From: Yersinia rochesterensis
GTDB lineage: Bacteria; Pseudomonadota; Gammaproteobacteria; Enterobacterales; Enterobacteriaceae
Assembly (NCBI RefSeq): GCF_003600645.1
Contig: NZ_CP032482.1
Span: forward strand, 1,674,001-1,738,000
DNA length: 64,000 nucleotides
Reading direction: 5' to 3'
A program made the position numbers and the translations under genes. The notes below the pieces were generated by a model. It did no database searches. It saw nothing but the letters and a program-made list of their open reading frames with translations, and was not told where the DNA came from. The stretch's first letter is position 1, and every line of letters begins with the position of its first letter. Below are positions 1 to 9,723 of the stretch, piece after piece.

Positions 1-1
1 G

Positions 2-532
2 TTGGCGGAGCGGGATCGCTGTGACACGCGAGGGTTCGTGCCGGTTGACTCTTTGGATCAATTGCCCGCGCTGGATGCATTGGTGTGCATCACGCTGCGC
101 GATATTTTGCCGCTGCCCGCCGAGCAACTCGCCGCCTTACCGGTTTATAAGCTGGTGCCGCGCCGGGTGGTAGCAGGGATTGGTTGCCGCCGCGCGACCT
201 CGCTGCAAACACTGGTTGAATTACTGCAACAGCAAATGGCTGAAAATCACTTCGATATCATGGCATTGAGAGCCATCGGCAGTGTCACTATCAAAAAAGA
301 TGAGCCGGCGCTGCATCAGTTGGCGAAATGCTGGCGGGTGCCTTTCGAACTGTTCAGTGTCGGCGAACTGAGCCGCCACGAGCAACGTTTTCCTGCTTCT
401 GATTTTGTCCGCCAAACGGTGGGTGTCGGCAGCGTTTCACAACCGGTCGCCTGGCTGATGAGCGACGGTAAATTGGTTGGCAATACTCTGCGCCAGCAGG
501 GCGTCACCATCACTCTGGGAGTATCGCATTAA
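2..532 (+). CDS. cbiG: Cobalt-precorrin 5A hydrolase CbiG, C-terminal part (5' end outside window)
   Basis: The frame is open from the window edge, so the gene starts upstream; about 176 residues remain of a protein usually near 350 aa. CbiG opens the delta-lactone of cobalt-precorrin-5A and releases acetaldehyde in the oxygen-independent cobalamin pathway. What is visible is the C-terminal CbiG domain with the stretch VAGIGCRRATS and the later block PFELFSVGEL. Its TAA overlaps the ATG of cbiH by one base (TAATG), which implies translational coupling. Identification rests on these motifs and on the perfect cbi context. The TTG at the very edge is internal, not a start. Confidence 0.93.
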   Translation: MAERDRCDTRGFVPVDSLDQLPALDALVCITLRDILPLPAEQLAALPVYKLVPRRVVAGIGCRRATSLQTLVELLQQQMAENHFDIMALRAIGSVTIKKDEPALHQLAKCWRVPFELFSVGELSRHEQRFPASDFVRQTVGVGSVSQPVAWLMSDGKLVGNTLRQQGVTITLGVSH

Positions 533-1257
533 TGTTAACCGTGATTGGCATCGGGCCGGGCAGTGAATCAATGATGACGCCGGAGGCTATCGCCGCTATC
601 CGCGAGGCGGAAATTATTGTCGGCTACAAAACCTATACCCATCTGGTCAAGTCCATGACCCTGGATAAGCAAGTGATCAAAACGGGTATGTGTAAAGAAA
701 TTGAGCGCTGTCAGGCGGCGATTGATCTAGCACTGGCCGGTCATAAGGTGGCGCTGATCAGCAGCGGTGACGCCGGCATTTACGGTATGGCGGGCTTGGT
801 GTTGGAACTGGTCACCCAGCAACAGTTGGATTTGGAAGTGCGACTGGTCGCCGGTATCACCGCCAGTATTGCAGCCGCCTCTTTACTCGGCGCGCCGCTG
901 ATGCATGACTTTTGTCATATCAGTCTGAGTGATTTGATGACGCCGTGGGCCGTGATTGAAAAACGCATTATCGCGGCGGCGCAGGCGGATTTTGTTATTT
1001 GTTTCTATAACCCGCGCAGCCGTGGCCGCGAAGGGCATTTGGCGCGGGCGTTTGAGCTGATGCAGCCGTGGAAGAAAGCCGCAACACCGGTGGGTGTGGT
1101 GAAAGCGGCGGGGCGCAAAAAACAGGAAAAATGGCTCACTACATTAGGTGACATGGATTACGAGCCGGTGGACATGACCAGTTTGGTGATTGTTGGCAAT
1201 CAGGCCACTTATTGCCGTAACGGGCTAATGATTACCCCCCGGGGCTATTCATTATGA
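532..1257 (+). CDS. cbiH: Precorrin-3B / cobalt-factor III C17-methyltransferase CbiH
   Basis: CbiH transfers a methyl group from S-adenosylmethionine to C-17 and contracts the corrin ring in anaerobic B12 synthesis. The 241-aa protein has the tetrapyrrole-methylase signatures: IGIGPG near the N-terminus, the SSGDAGIYGMAG loop, and FVICFYNPRSRGR. Length is normal for the family. The ATG overlaps the cbiG stop by one base. Its own TGA (ATGA) lies inside a 17-bp tandem repeat that separates it from cbiJ. Confidence 0.95.
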   Translation: MLTVIGIGPGSESMMTPEAIAAIREAEIIVGYKTYTHLVKSMTLDKQVIKTGMCKEIERCQAAIDLALAGHKVALISSGDAGIYGMAGLVLELVTQQQLDLEVRLVAGITASIAAASLLGAPLMHDFCHISLSDLMTPWAVIEKRIIAAAQADFVICFYNPRSRGREGHLARAFELMQPWKKAATPVGVVKAAGRKKQEKWLTTLGDMDYEPVDMTSLVIVGNQATYCRNGLMITPRGYSL

Positions 1258-1292
1258 CGGATTATTCATTATGACGGATTATTCATTATGAC
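1246..1292 (+). repeat. 17-bp tandem repeat at the cbiH/cbiJ junction making two 6-codon mini-ORFs
   Basis: A 17-bp unit beginning TATTCATTATGACGG occurs about 2.7 times (period starts at 1246, 1263 and 1280). Each copy carries an ATGA. ATGA at 1254-1257 overlaps the cbiH stop and opens a 6-codon frame (MTDYSL) that stops at 1272-1274. ATGA at 1271-1274 opens a second identical frame that stops at 1289-1291. That stop in turn overlaps the cbiJ ATG at 1288. The result is an unbroken chain of stop/start overlaps. Slipped duplication of an ordinary ATGA junction is the simplest origin. Confidence 0.9.
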
Positions 1293-2115
1293 CAAGGGCT
1301 ATCCGCCTATTCATATTTTCGGTGGAACCAGTGATGCACGGCTGATTTGCCAATTGCTGGATGAAGCTGGCGAGCGCTACAGCCTGTCGGTCGCCACTGA
1401 TGCAGGTAAACAACTGGCGGGTGATATTGGTGGCGAGATATTAGTCGGGCGGATGGATGCGGCGGAAATGGCCGATTTTCTTATCAATCGGCAAGTGCGG
1501 TGGGTGGTCGATGCTTCACATCCCTACGCCGACCTGCTCAGTGACAATGTTGCCGCCGCCTGCGGGCAATCTAAAGTGGCGCTGACACGTTATCAGCGCC
1601 CGAGTGAAATTGCAGCGCTCAATCACCCACTGCTCTACAAAGTCGACAGTGCAGCGGCAGCTTGTGCCGTGGCGCAAGACTTGGGGCCTCGAGTGTTATT
1701 GACCACGGGCAGCAAACAGTTGGCGGAGTATCAACAGGGGCTGACCGGTAAAACCCTATTAGCGCGAGTGTTACCGACGGCGGCAGTGCTGAGTCAATGT
1801 GAGGCTCTGGGGCTGGGGGTGGACAATATTATTGCGCTGCGCGGGCCATTTAGCGCGCAATTCAATCACGCGCTGTATGAGTTTTGTCAGCCTGATGTGG
1901 TCATCACCAAGGAGTCTGGCGCGCAAGGTGGCTATCAAGAAAAAGTGGCTCCCTGTCTGGCCCTGAATATTCCCTGCATTGTGGTGCGCCGCCCGGCTGC
2001 CGTGGTGTTGGGCAGTTTTGGGCAACAAGTGACTTCATTGGATGAATTCACCCAACATCTGATGCACTGGCAGCAATCTGACCCACTGACAAGAACAACG
2101 AGGACAATAAAATGA
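1288..2115 (+). CDS. cbiJ: Cobalt-precorrin-6A reductase CbiJ
   Basis: CbiJ reduces a double bond of cobalt-precorrin-6A using NADH. The 275-aa protein starts with HIFGGTSDARLICQLL, a nucleotide-binding segment typical of CbiJ/CobK, and contains DASHPYADLLS and VITKESGAQGGYQEKV, both family hallmarks. The start at 1288 is the last of three ATGs in a 17-bp tandem repeat; the other two open only 6-codon frames. The stop overlaps cbiK as ATGA. Confidence 0.94.
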   Translation: MTKGYPPIHIFGGTSDARLICQLLDEAGERYSLSVATDAGKQLAGDIGGEILVGRMDAAEMADFLINRQVRWVVDASHPYADLLSDNVAAACGQSKVALTRYQRPSEIAALNHPLLYKVDSAAAACAVAQDLGPRVLLTTGSKQLAEYQQGLTGKTLLARVLPTAAVLSQCEALGLGVDNIIALRGPFSAQFNHALYEFCQPDVVITKESGAQGGYQEKVAPCLALNIPCIVVRRPAAVVLGSFGQQVTSLDEFTQHLMHWQQSDPLTRTTRTIK

Positions 2116-2906
2116 AAAAAGCACTGTTGGTGATCAGTTTCGGCACCAGTTATGAACACACCCGGCAAAAGAATATTGATGCTTGCGAGCAGCAATTAGC
2201 GGCGGCTTACAGCGATCGCGATGTGTTCCGCGCATTTACCTCAGAAATGATCATTCGCAAGCTACGCAAACGCGATGGCTTGCAGATCAATAATCCGCGA
2301 GAAGCGCTGAAACAACTGGCTGAGCAAGGTTATCAAGATGTCGCCATCCAATCATTGCATGTGATTAATGGTGATGAATACGAAAAAATCACCAATGAAG
2401 TGCGCAGTTTTAACGACTCTTTTCGTCATCTGGTGCTTGGTACGCCGCTGTTGAGCAGTTTTGCCGATTACCAGCAATTGCTGGTGGCGCTGCAAGCGCA
2501 AATGCCCCCACTGGCGGTGGATGAGCGGGTGGTATTTATGGGCCACGGAGCCAGTCACTATGCTTTCTCAGCTTATGCCTGTCTTGACCATTTAATGACC
2601 TCGCTGAACTTCCCTGCCTTGGTTGGTGCGGTCGAAAGTTACCCGGAAATCAGCCACATCATTACCCGCTTACAGCAGCAGGGGGTGCGCAAAGTGCACT
2701 TAATGCCATTGATGCTGGTGGCGGGCGATCACGCCATCAATGACATGGCTTCTGACGAGCCAGATTCATGGCGCACACAACTGGAGTCCGCCGGTATCAG
2801 TGCTCAGTCATGGTTGCAAGGATTGGGGGAAAACCCGTTGATTCGGCAGATGTTTGTCGGGCATTTGGGCCTCGCTTTACAGCAGAAACAGCAGGAGGCA
2901 GCGTAA
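2112..2906 (+). CDS. cbiK: Sirohydrochlorin cobaltochelatase CbiK (anaerobic)
   Basis: CbiK inserts Co2+ into sirohydrochlorin, the committed step of the early-cobalt pathway. The 264-aa protein has the N-terminal KKALLVISFGTSYEHTR motif and the metal-site histidines of the class: LHVINGDEYEK near residue 88, and FMGHGASHYA and PLMLVAGDHAINDM in the C-terminal half. No signal peptide is visible, so it is the cytoplasmic form. It overlaps cbiJ by ATGA and cbiL by TAATG. A class II chelatase here indicates the oxygen-independent route. Confidence 0.95.
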   Translation: MKKALLVISFGTSYEHTRQKNIDACEQQLAAAYSDRDVFRAFTSEMIIRKLRKRDGLQINNPREALKQLAEQGYQDVAIQSLHVINGDEYEKITNEVRSFNDSFRHLVLGTPLLSSFADYQQLLVALQAQMPPLAVDERVVFMGHGASHYAFSAYACLDHLMTSLNFPALVGAVESYPEISHIITRLQQQGVRKVHLMPLMLVAGDHAINDMASDEPDSWRTQLESAGISAQSWLQGLGENPLIRQMFVGHLGLALQQKQQEAA

Positions 2907-3616
2907 TGAGCGGCAGACTTTATGCATTGGGCGTCGGCCCCGGAGCCAGTGATTTAATCACGGTGCGGGCCTCCCGGTTGATAGCCAAACTGGATGTGCT
3001 GTATGCCCCGGCGGGGCGCAAAGGCGGCGATAGTCTGGCGCTGTCCATTGTGCGCGAATATTTATCGCCAAATACTGAAATTCGCACCTGCCATTTCCCG
3101 ATGAGTGCGGATAACAATGAAAAACAAGCGGTCTGGGATGAAGTGGCGCAGCAGTTACAGGCGGAAGTCGCCAAAGGCCGTCAGGTGGGCTTTATCACCC
3201 TCGGTGATGCCATGTTATTCAGCACCTGGGTATTTTTGCTAGAGCGTATTGGTCGGCCAGATTGGTTGGAAATTGTGCCGGGTGTAACTTCTTTTGCTGC
3301 CATTGCCGCCCGCGCTGCATTGCCATTGGCGATGGAGCAACAATCGCTGGCGATTATGTCTTGCACCGCCCCAGAAGCAGCGCTGGAGCGCGCGCTGCAA
3401 GACCACGACTGCGTGGTGCTGATGAAAGTCTATGGCCGCTTTGCGCAAATTCAGGCGCTATTGGGCCGGCTCAATCTGTTCCCACACGCGCTGTTGATGT
3501 CAGAAGCCTCATTGCCGGGAGAAGTGTGTTGGCGGCAGTTGGATAGTATTGCCGCTGATCAGCCATTGCCCTATTTCTCGACCATTTTAGTGAATAAGCA
3601 GCAGAGAGTTATTTAA
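2906..3616 (+). CDS. cbiL: Cobalt-factor II C20-methyltransferase CbiL
   Basis: CbiL methylates C-20 of cobalt-factor II with S-adenosylmethionine. The chosen ATG (MSGRLYALGVGPG) overlaps the cbiK stop as TAATG and gives 236 aa, the usual length. An in-frame upstream extension inside cbiK is rejected because it adds 46 residues unlike the family. Visible motifs are GVGPGASDLIT, the GFITLGDAMLFSTW loop and EIVPGVTSF, all of the tetrapyrrole methylase fold. It is followed by a 53-nt gap before the transporter genes. Confidence 0.95.
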   Translation: MSGRLYALGVGPGASDLITVRASRLIAKLDVLYAPAGRKGGDSLALSIVREYLSPNTEIRTCHFPMSADNNEKQAVWDEVAQQLQAEVAKGRQVGFITLGDAMLFSTWVFLLERIGRPDWLEIVPGVTSFAAIAARAALPLAMEQQSLAIMSCTAPEAALERALQDHDCVVLMKVYGRFAQIQALLGRLNLFPHALLMSEASLPGEVCWRQLDSIAADQPLPYFSTILVNKQQRVI

Positions 3617-3669
3617 AAACAAATGATTATCTGATTCTACTTAGATGCTCAACGTGATGGGAGTCACTC

Positions 3670-4407
3670 ATGGAAATGGAAAAAGAGTTAAAAAAACTTT
3701 CGTACACCGGGGTTGTTATGGCAATCCTGCTAACGATGGCCCCGAATGATGTTTTCGCCATGCACATCATGGAAGGTTTTTTACCGCCGATGTGGGCGCT
3801 GGCCTGGTGGGTGCTGTTCCTGCCGTGCTTGTTTATGGGGTTGGTGCGCTTAAAGCAGATTGTCTCCGAAGACAGCAATCAAAAAGTGCTGCTGGCGCTG
3901 TGCGGGGCGTTTATTTTCGTGTTATCGGCGCTGAAAATCCCATCAGTGACCGGCAGTTGTTCACATCCGACCGGTGTCGGGCTGGCGGTTATTCTGTTCG
4001 GGCCGGTGGTGGTGGCGGTACTGGGGGCCATTGTGCTGCTGTTCCAGGCGTTATTACTGGCGCACGGCGGCTTGACGACTTTAGGCGCTAACGGCATGTC
4101 AATGGCGGTTATTGGGCCGGTAGTGGGTTACATGGTATGGAAACTGGCCTGTAAAGCGGGGTTGCGCCGTGATGTCGGGGTGTTCCTTTGCGCCATGCTG
4201 GCGGATTTAACCACTTACTTTGTCACCTCGGTGCAGCTTGGTTTGGCCTTCCCTGACCCGCAATTTGGTGTCAGCGGTTCGATTATCAAATTTATGGGTG
4301 TGTTCTGCATTACCCAGATCCCGATTGCCATTGCTGAAGGTTTATTGACGGTGATGATTTATGACCAATTAACCAAACGGCAGTTAATTCCCGCAGGGAG
4401 TCACTAA
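3670..4407 (+). CDS. cbiM: Cobalt ECF transporter substrate-binding membrane protein CbiM
   Basis: CbiM is the cobalt-specific S component of the energy-coupling factor importer CbiMNQO. The 245-aa protein has an N-terminal hydrophobic segment, then [17 protein letters not shown]. In this family the cleaved N-terminus Met-His and the following His provide the Co2+ ligands. Several further membrane segments follow, with [11 protein letters not shown] and [12 protein letters not shown]. No cobalamin riboswitch is apparent in the 53 nt before it, so it is presumably transcribed with the upstream cbi genes. Confidence 0.95.
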   Translation: MEMEKELKKLSYTGVVMAILLTMAPNDVFAMHIMEGFLPPMWALAWWVLFLPCLFMGLVRLKQIVSEDSNQKVLLALCGAFIFVLSALKIPSVTGSCSHPTGVGLAVILFGPVVVAVLGAIVLLFQALLLAHGGLTTLGANGMSMAVIGPVVGYMVWKLACKAGLRRDVGVFLCAMLADLTTYFVTSVQLGLAFPDPQFGVSGSIIKFMGVFCITQIPIAIAEGLLTVMIYDQLTKRQLIPAGSH

Positions 4408-4408
4408 C

Positions 4409-4690
4409 ATGAAAAAGACACTTATTTTGCTGGCGATGGTTATCGCGCTGGTCATATTGCCATTCTTTATTGACCACGGCGGCGAATTCGGCGGCTCAGA
4501 CGGTGAAGCTGAAGCCCTGATCCAGGTGACGGCTCCTGATTATCAGCCGTGGTTCACGCCGCTGTATGAACCGGCCAGTGGTGAAATCGAAAGTCTGCTG
4601 TTCACCTTACAAGGTTCCATTGGCGCGGCGGTGATCTTTTATATCTTGGGCTATTACCGGGGGAAACGCGGTGAGCATGCTGGGGATTGA
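4409..4690 (+). CDS. cbiN: Cobalt transport protein CbiN
   Basis: Small accessory component of the cobalt ECF importer that helps load CbiM. The 93-aa sequence has two membrane helices (residues about 4-20 and 68-86) around a periplasmic loop containing GGEFGGSDGEAE, the typical CbiN layout. It starts one base after the cbiM stop and its 3' end overlaps cbiQ by about 20 nt, as in the Salmonella cob operon. Confidence 0.94.
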   Translation: MKKTLILLAMVIALVILPFFIDHGGEFGGSDGEAEALIQVTAPDYQPWFTPLYEPASGEIESLLFTLQGSIGAAVIFYILGYYRGKRGEHAGD

Positions 4691-5354
4691 TAAACTAAGT
4701 TATCAAAGCCGCTGGCGACAGGCCGACCCAATGGGAAAACTGGTGCTATATGCCGTTTTCCTCTTGTTGGCAATGCTTAGCCCGCCGATGTATCAGGCGC
4801 TGTTATTGGTGTTTATCGCCGGGCTGACATGTTATCTGCTGCGAGTGGGGCCGCGCCGCTATTTGCGCTGGCTGGCAATACCACTTTCTTTCCTGTTGGT
4901 GGGATTGGTGACCATTGTGCTATCCCTCTCGCGCCAACCGGAGAGTTTGTGGTGGGGCGTGCAGATCGGTCATTGGTGGTTTGGGCTGGATAGAGTCGGT
5001 TTAACCACCGCCAATCAAACCCTGTGGCGCAGTTTGGCGGCATTGGCAGCCACCTTCTGGTTTGTGCTGAATACGCCTTTCCCGCAGCTTATTCAGATAC
5101 TTAAGCGCTGTCATGTGCCGCGTTTGTTGACCGAGCAAATTCTGCTGACCTGGCGTTTTATCTTTATTCTGATTGAAGAGGCGGCCGCGATTCAACAGGC
5201 GCAGTCTTTGCGATTTGGTTATATCTCATTGCGTACCGGCTACCACTCGCTGGCAATGTTGGTTGGTATGCTATTTACCCGCGTGATGATTCGCTATCAG
5301 CAGATGGTCATCTCGCTGGATATGAAACTCTATCAGGGCGATTTCCACCTGTAA
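4671..5354 (+). CDS. cbiQ: Cobalt ECF transporter transmembrane (T) component CbiQ
   Basis: CbiQ is the conserved scaffold that couples CbiO ATPase to CbiM/N. The 227-aa protein is largely membrane-embedded and has the C-terminal coupling motif region (TWRFIFILIEEAAAIQQAQSLR), with the A-x-x-x-R pattern used to contact the ATPase. The frame opens with GTG at 4671 (V-S-M-L); an ATG two codons later at 4677 is equally possible. It overlaps cbiN and is followed 11 nt later by cbiO. Confidence 0.93.
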   Translation: MSMLGIDKLSYQSRWRQADPMGKLVLYAVFLLLAMLSPPMYQALLLVFIAGLTCYLLRVGPRRYLRWLAIPLSFLLVGLVTIVLSLSRQPESLWWGVQIGHWWFGLDRVGLTTANQTLWRSLAALAATFWFVLNTPFPQLIQILKRCHVPRLLTEQILLTWRFIFILIEEAAAIQQAQSLRFGYISLRTGYHSLAMLVGMLFTRVMIRYQQMVISLDMKLYQGDFHL

Positions 5355-5365
5355 GGCAGAATGTA

Positions 5366-6181
5366 ATGTTAGCCACCCGGCAGCTAGGTTTCAGCTATCA
5401 AGATGAGCAGGTATTGCATGACCTGACACTGGATTTCAGTCAGCATGCGGTCACCGGTGTCTTGGGGGCCAATGGTTGTGGTAAATCCACGTTATTTATG
5501 AATCTGACCGGTATTCTGCAACCCCAGCAAGGTGCGGTATTGTGGCAAGGCGAGCCGCTTAATTATAAGAAAGCTAGCTTACGTGAATTGCGCCAGCGAG
5601 TGACGACGGTATTTCAAGACCCAGAGCAGCAGATTTTTTATACTGATATTGACAGCGACATCGCGTTCAGCCTGCGTAATTTGGGCATGCCAGAAGATAT
5701 TATTGCCCAGCGGGTTGACCGGGCATTGACCTTGGTTGATGCACAGGGATTTCGCCATAAATCTATCCAACATTTGAGCCATGGGCAGAAAAAACGGGTA
5801 GCCATTGCTGGTGCGTTGGTGATGGAGGCGGAGTATCTGTTGCTGGATGAACCCACCGCAGGGCTAGACCCGGCAGGGCGGCAGCACATGATTACTCTCA
5901 TTGAGCGTATTGTTGCAGAGGGAAAACGGGTTATTCTCTCCAGCCATGATATTGATTTGATTTATAAGGTTTGTGATTACCTTTATGTCTTATCCCATGG
6001 CCACCTGATGATTGCCGGTGAAACCACCGAGGTATTCCTGCAACAAGATAAACTGCAAGCCGCTGGGCTGGTTCAGCCGTGGTTGATCAAAATGCACACT
6101 GAGCTGGGTTTGCCGCTGTGTAAAACGGAAGAGCAACTTTTTGCGCTGATGCGTCAGCGGGAAACGGAGGAAGTGCGATGA
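5366..6181 (+). CDS. cbiO: Cobalt ECF transporter ATPase CbiO
   Basis: ATP-binding subunit powering CbiMNQO cobalt uptake. The 271-aa protein contains Walker A (GANGCGKST), a Q-loop (FQDPEQQIF), the ABC signature LSHGQKKR, Walker B ([10 protein letters not shown]) and the switch histidine (SSHDID). Length and order are standard. Its TGA overlaps the cbiP ATG as ATGA. Confidence 0.95.
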   Translation: MLATRQLGFSYQDEQVLHDLTLDFSQHAVTGVLGANGCGKSTLFMNLTGILQPQQGAVLWQGEPLNYKKASLRELRQRVTTVFQDPEQQIFYTDIDSDIAFSLRNLGMPEDIIAQRVDRALTLVDAQGFRHKSIQHLSHGQKKRVAIAGALVMEAEYLLLDEPTAGLDPAGRQHMITLIERIVAEGKRVILSSHDIDLIYKVCDYLYVLSHGHLMIAGETTEVFLQQDKLQAAGLVQPWLIKMHTELGLPLCKTEEQLFALMRQRETEEVR

Positions 6182-7731
6182 GTCGCCCAGTGATGAATTT
6201 ATCGATAATGGTGCAAGGCACCGCCTCTGACGTCGGTAAAAGTGTATTAGTGGCAGGGTTATGCCGCATTTTTATGCAAGATGGCTATCGCTGTGCGCCG
6301 TTTAAATCGCAGAATATGGCGCTCAATTCGGGCATTACACCGCAAGGTGAAGAGATGGGGCGGGCGCAGATTTTTCAGGCCGAAGCCGCTGGAATAGCGC
6401 CGGATGTCCGCATGAACCCAGTGTTGCTCAAGCCCACCAGTGACCGCAAGGCACAAGTGGTTTTAATGGGTAAAGTGGCCTGCAATATGGATGCGGTGGA
6501 ATATCATCAATACAAGCCGCAATTACAACAGCAAATCAGCGAGGTTTACCACAGTCTGGCGCGCGAATATGACGTCATGGTGCTGGAAGGGGCGGGCAGC
6601 CCGGCGGAAATTAATCTGCGCGACCGTGATATCGTCAATATGGGTATGGCTGAAATGGCCGATGCGCCAGTATTGCTGGTGGCCGATATTGATCGCGGCG
6701 GTGTTTTTGCGGCTATTTATGGCACTTTGGCCTTGCTGCATCCACATGAAAAAGCGCGAGTCAAAGGGGTGATAATCAATAAGTTTCGCGGTGATATCGC
6801 GCTGCTGACTTCCGGCCTGGAACAGATTGAAGCCCTGACAAATGTCCCGGTGTTGGGGGTGATGCCGTGGTTAGATATTGATTTGGAAGATGAAGATGGT
6901 GTCGCGCTACAAAAGGGTAAATATCAGGATACGGCAGAAAAGGCACTGGATATTGCGGTAATCCGCTTGCCACATATCGCCAACTTTACCGATTTTAATG
7001 CACTGGCCGCTCAGCCCGATGTGCGCCTGCGCTATGTTTCGCAGCCATCGGCGCTAGGCCAGCCAGACCTGATTATCCTGCCCGGCAGCAAGAATACTCT
7101 GGGGGATTTGCAATGGTTGCACCACAGCGGGCTAGCGGCGGCGTTACTGGCGCAACATCAGCATAATGTGCCAGTGATAGGGATTTGCGGCGGTTATCAA
7201 ATGCTCGGGAAACGCATTATTGACGGCGTGGAATCGGGTCTTGAGCAGATGGATGGCTTGGGGTTATTGGATGTAGAAACTGAGTTCGCGTCAGAGAAAG
7301 TGACCACGCGAGTGAGTGGCTATTGCCAAACTAACCTGCCGGGAATACTAGAAAATTGCGCTGATAACTCACTTGAAGGCTATGAAATCCACATGGGTGT
7401 TTCCTTGTTGGGCAGCGGCGCGATCCCTTTTGCGCGCTTAACCTTACGCAATGGGCAAGCCGAGCAGTGGGGGGATGGCGCGGTGAATTCTGAGGGCAGC
7501 GTCTTGGGCAGCTATATCCACGGGCTGTTTGACAGCCACCATTTTACCCGCGCGTTATTGGATAGCTTGCGCCAACGCAAAGGGCTGACCGCCTTCGACG
7601 GCGTAACAGTGAATTATGCTGAACATAAACAACAACAGTTCGATATTCTGGCATCAAGCATGCGGGAAAATATTGATATAGATAGAATTATTAAACTAAT
7701 GGCAGCACATCAACAGGAGCGCGTGCAGTGA
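6178..7731 (+). CDS. cbiP: Cobyric acid synthase CbiP (glutamine-hydrolysing)
   Basis: CbiP amidates four carboxyl side chains of adenosyl-cobyrinic acid a,c-diamide, using glutamine and ATP. The 517-aa protein has an N-terminal dethiobiotin-synthetase-like ATP domain ([17 protein letters not shown] and [15 protein letters not shown]). The C-terminal class I glutaminase domain has the nucleophile Cys in [10 protein letters not shown] and a downstream catalytic His in GSYIHGLFD. It overlaps cbiO by ATGA and cobU by GTGA. Confidence 0.96.
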   Translation: MSRPVMNLSIMVQGTASDVGKSVLVAGLCRIFMQDGYRCAPFKSQNMALNSGITPQGEEMGRAQIFQAEAAGIAPDVRMNPVLLKPTSDRKAQVVLMGKVACNMDAVEYHQYKPQLQQQISEVYHSLAREYDVMVLEGAGSPAEINLRDRDIVNMGMAEMADAPVLLVADIDRGGVFAAIYGTLALLHPHEKARVKGVIINKFRGDIALLTSGLEQIEALTNVPVLGVMPWLDIDLEDEDGVALQKGKYQDTAEKALDIAVIRLPHIANFTDFNALAAQPDVRLRYVSQPSALGQPDLIILPGSKNTLGDLQWLHHSGLAAALLAQHQHNVPVIGICGGYQMLGKRIIDGVESGLEQMDGLGLLDVETEFASEKVTTRVSGYCQTNLPGILENCADNSLEGYEIHMGVSLLGSGAIPFARLTLRNGQAEQWGDGAVNSEGSVLGSYIHGLFDSHHFTRALLDSLRQRKGLTAFDGVTVNYAEHKQQQFDILASSMRENIDIDRIIKLMAAHQQERVQ

Positions 7732-8273
7732 TTTTAATTACCGGCGGAGCGCGCAGTGGCAAGAGTTCATTAGCCGAACGTTTGGCAGCGCAAGCTGCCG
7801 ATCGCGTGTTTTACATTGCCACCTCGGTGGTGACGGATGCGGAAATGGCCGAGCGGGTTGCATTACATCGCGCCAGCCGCCCAGCACACTGGCGAACTTG
7901 GGAAGGTTATCAGGATTTGGGTGCGGTACTGGAGCAGCAGGTCGAACCCGGCGAAGCTGTGATGTTGGAATGCATTACCACACTTATCACCAATTTATTG
8001 TTTGAGCTGGCGGGCGATACGCCGCCGGAGCAGATGGATTTTGCGGCGCTTGAAGTGAATATTCAGCAGCAAATGACTGAGTTGCTGGCCGCTTGCACCC
8101 GTAGCCATGCACCCATTTATTTGGTCACCAATGAATTGGGCATGGGGATAGTGCCGGAAAACCGGCTGGCGCGGCATTTCCGCGACATCGCTGGCAGAGT
8201 CAACCAGCGCCTGGCCGCCGCCGCTGATGAGGTGTATTTAGTGGTGTCGGGCATCGAGGTAAAGATTAAATGA
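7728..8273 (+). CDS. cobU: Adenosylcobinamide kinase / guanylyltransferase CobU
   Basis: Bifunctional enzyme that phosphorylates adenosylcobinamide and then attaches GMP in nucleotide-loop assembly. The P-loop GGARSGKSS is at residues 5-13, followed by [17 protein letters not shown] and the conserved [21 protein letters not shown] block. The protein is 181 aa, the normal size. It starts with GTG overlapping the cbiP stop and ends in an ATGA overlap with cobS. Confidence 0.95.
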   Translation: MILITGGARSGKSSLAERLAAQAADRVFYIATSVVTDAEMAERVALHRASRPAHWRTWEGYQDLGAVLEQQVEPGEAVMLECITTLITNLLFELAGDTPPEQMDFAALEVNIQQQMTELLAACTRSHAPIYLVTNELGMGIVPENRLARHFRDIAGRVNQRLAAAADEVYLVVSGIEVKIK

Positions 8274-9016
8274 GCCTGCGTTTATTTCTCGCAACATTGC
8301 AGTTTATGACCCGCATTCCAGTGCCAGAGCGCTGGACTCAAGGGCTGGCGATGGATAACTATGAGCGCGGAATTATTGGTTTCCCCCTCATTGGCCTGAT
8401 TGTCGGGGTGCTCGGCGCGATAGTTTTTAGCGTGCTGTCACCTTGGTGTGGCATACCACTGGCGGCTTTGGGGTATGTGTTGGCGCTGGCGCTCATTACC
8501 GGTGCTTTTCATCTCGACGGGCTGGCCGACACCTGTGATGGGGTGTTTTCTGCCCGCAAACGCGAACAAATGTTGGAGATCATGCGCGATAGCCGCCTCG
8601 GCACCAATGGCGGTTTGGCGCTGATATTTATCGTGGTGGCAAAAGTGCTGGTGGTCAGTGAGCTGGCCCTGCGCGATGCGCCTATGCTAATGATGCTCAC
8701 CGCGGCTTCAGTGGCCGGGCGCACGGTGATTGTGCTGCTGATGTATCGCCAGCGCTATGCCCGTGAAGGCAACGGGTTGGGCAATATTTATATCGGCAAA
8801 GTGACGGGGAAACAAACGGCCGTCACATTGGTGGCTGGCGCGATATTAACCCTGTTACTCGGCAAAGGTGCGGCGCTATTAGCGTTGGTGATCAGCATGA
8901 TGGTGGTGCTGTTATTGGCCGCTTATCTGCACCGCCGTTTAGGTGGGCAAACCGGTGACACGCTGGGCGCAGCGGCTGAAGTAGGCGAGTTGGTATTCTT
9001 ACTGGCGCTGCTATGA
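8270..9016 (+). CDS. cobS: Cobalamin-5'-phosphate synthase CobS
   Basis: Integral membrane enzyme that joins adenosylcobinamide-GDP to alpha-ribazole(-phosphate) as the last assembly step. The 248-aa protein is strongly hydrophobic and contains the signature [18 protein letters not shown] followed by [11 protein letters not shown], which carry the catalytic acidic residues of the family. It overlaps cobU by ATGA and is separated by 25 nt from cobC. Confidence 0.95.
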   Translation: MSLRLFLATLQFMTRIPVPERWTQGLAMDNYERGIIGFPLIGLIVGVLGAIVFSVLSPWCGIPLAALGYVLALALITGAFHLDGLADTCDGVFSARKREQMLEIMRDSRLGTNGGLALIFIVVAKVLVVSELALRDAPMLMMLTAASVAGRTVIVLLMYRQRYAREGNGLGNIYIGKVTGKQTAVTLVAGAILTLLLGKGAALLALVISMMVVLLLAAYLHRRLGGQTGDTLGAAAEVGELVFLLALL

Positions 9017-9041
9017 CATTGCCGATTTCTGGGAACTCTTA

Positions 9042-9719
9042 ATGAGCCATTCTATGCGACTTTTTCTAGTGCGCCATGGGCAAACTGAAGCTAATTTACG
9101 CGGTGTTTTTTGCGGGCTGACCGATGTGCCGTTAACCCCATTGGGGGTAGAGCAGGCCGGTAATGTCGCGGGTTGGTTGGCGGAGGTGGAGTTTGCCCAC
9201 GCTGCTAGCAGCCAATTGCTGCGCGCCCGCCATACCGCCGATATCGTGCTGGCGGGGCATTCACTCAATGCGGAAGTTGATAATAAATCAGTTGATAACA
9301 AATCAGTTGATAACAAATTAGTTGATGACCAATTAAATGAAATGAATTTCGGTGAATGGGAAATGCGCCATCATCATGATTTACAACATGAAGATCCTGA
9401 TGCGTGGGCGGCATGGGTAGCTGACTGGCAACAGGCCAGCCCCACCGGTGGGGAGTCTTTTCCACAATTTTCAACCCGAATAGAAAGTGTGGTTCAGTCA
9501 CTGCTTTCAACCAAAGATAACGAAAAAAATCAGTTAGTGGTGGCCCATCAAGGGGTCTTAAGCTTGATGCTGGCGCGCTTATTGGCTATGCCAGCGGTCG
9601 CCATGTGGCATTTTCATTTTGAGCAAGGGGCATACAGCGTGTTGGAAATCCATGATGGATTTGTCACTCTGCGTGCGTTCAACAGCCGGGCTGTTTGGCA
9701 GCCCGCAACACGAGGTTAA
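9042..9719 (+). CDS. cobC: Alpha-ribazole phosphatase CobC, with an internal 5-residue repeat
   Basis: Histidine phosphatase that removes the 5'-phosphate of alpha-ribazole(-phosphate). [12 protein letters not shown] at the N-terminus holds the catalytic His; [12 protein letters not shown] and [11 protein letters not shown] are the other active-site blocks. At 225 aa it is somewhat longer than I expect for the family. The excess comes from a 15-bp in-frame repeat (9276-9335) just before the NEMNFGEWE motif. It lies between cobS and cobT. Confidence 0.92.
   Translation: MSHSMRLFLVRHGQTEANLRGVFCGLTDVPLTPLGVEQAGNVAGWLAEVEFAHAASSQLLRARHTADIVLAGHSLNAEVDNKSVDNKSVDNKLVDDQLNEMNFGEWEMRHHHDLQHEDPDAWAAWVADWQQASPTGGESFPQFSTRIESVVQSLLSTKDNEKNQLVVAHQGVLSLMLARLLAMPAVAMWHFHFEQGAYSVLEIHDGFVTLRAFNSRAVWQPATRG
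9276..9335 (+). repeat. 15-bp in-frame tandem repeat inside cobC (four units)
   Basis: Four successive 15-bp units start at 9276, 9291, 9306 and 9321. The first two encode VDNKS, the third VDNKL and the fourth VDDQL. The fourth unit continues directly into the conserved NEMNFGEWE motif, so it is probably the ancestral segment from which the others were copied. The insertion would sit in a surface loop before a catalytic block. The copy number keeps the frame. Confidence 0.9.
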
Positions 9720-9723
9720 AGGC

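Noticed and set aside
2768..2905. 46-residue N-terminal extension of CbiL
   Set aside because: It lies wholly inside cbiK, and the downstream ATG gives the family length and an ordinary TAATG overlap.
3617..3669. Cobalamin riboswitch before cbiM
   Set aside because: Only 53 nt separate cbiL and cbiM, too short, and no B12-box-like sequence is present.
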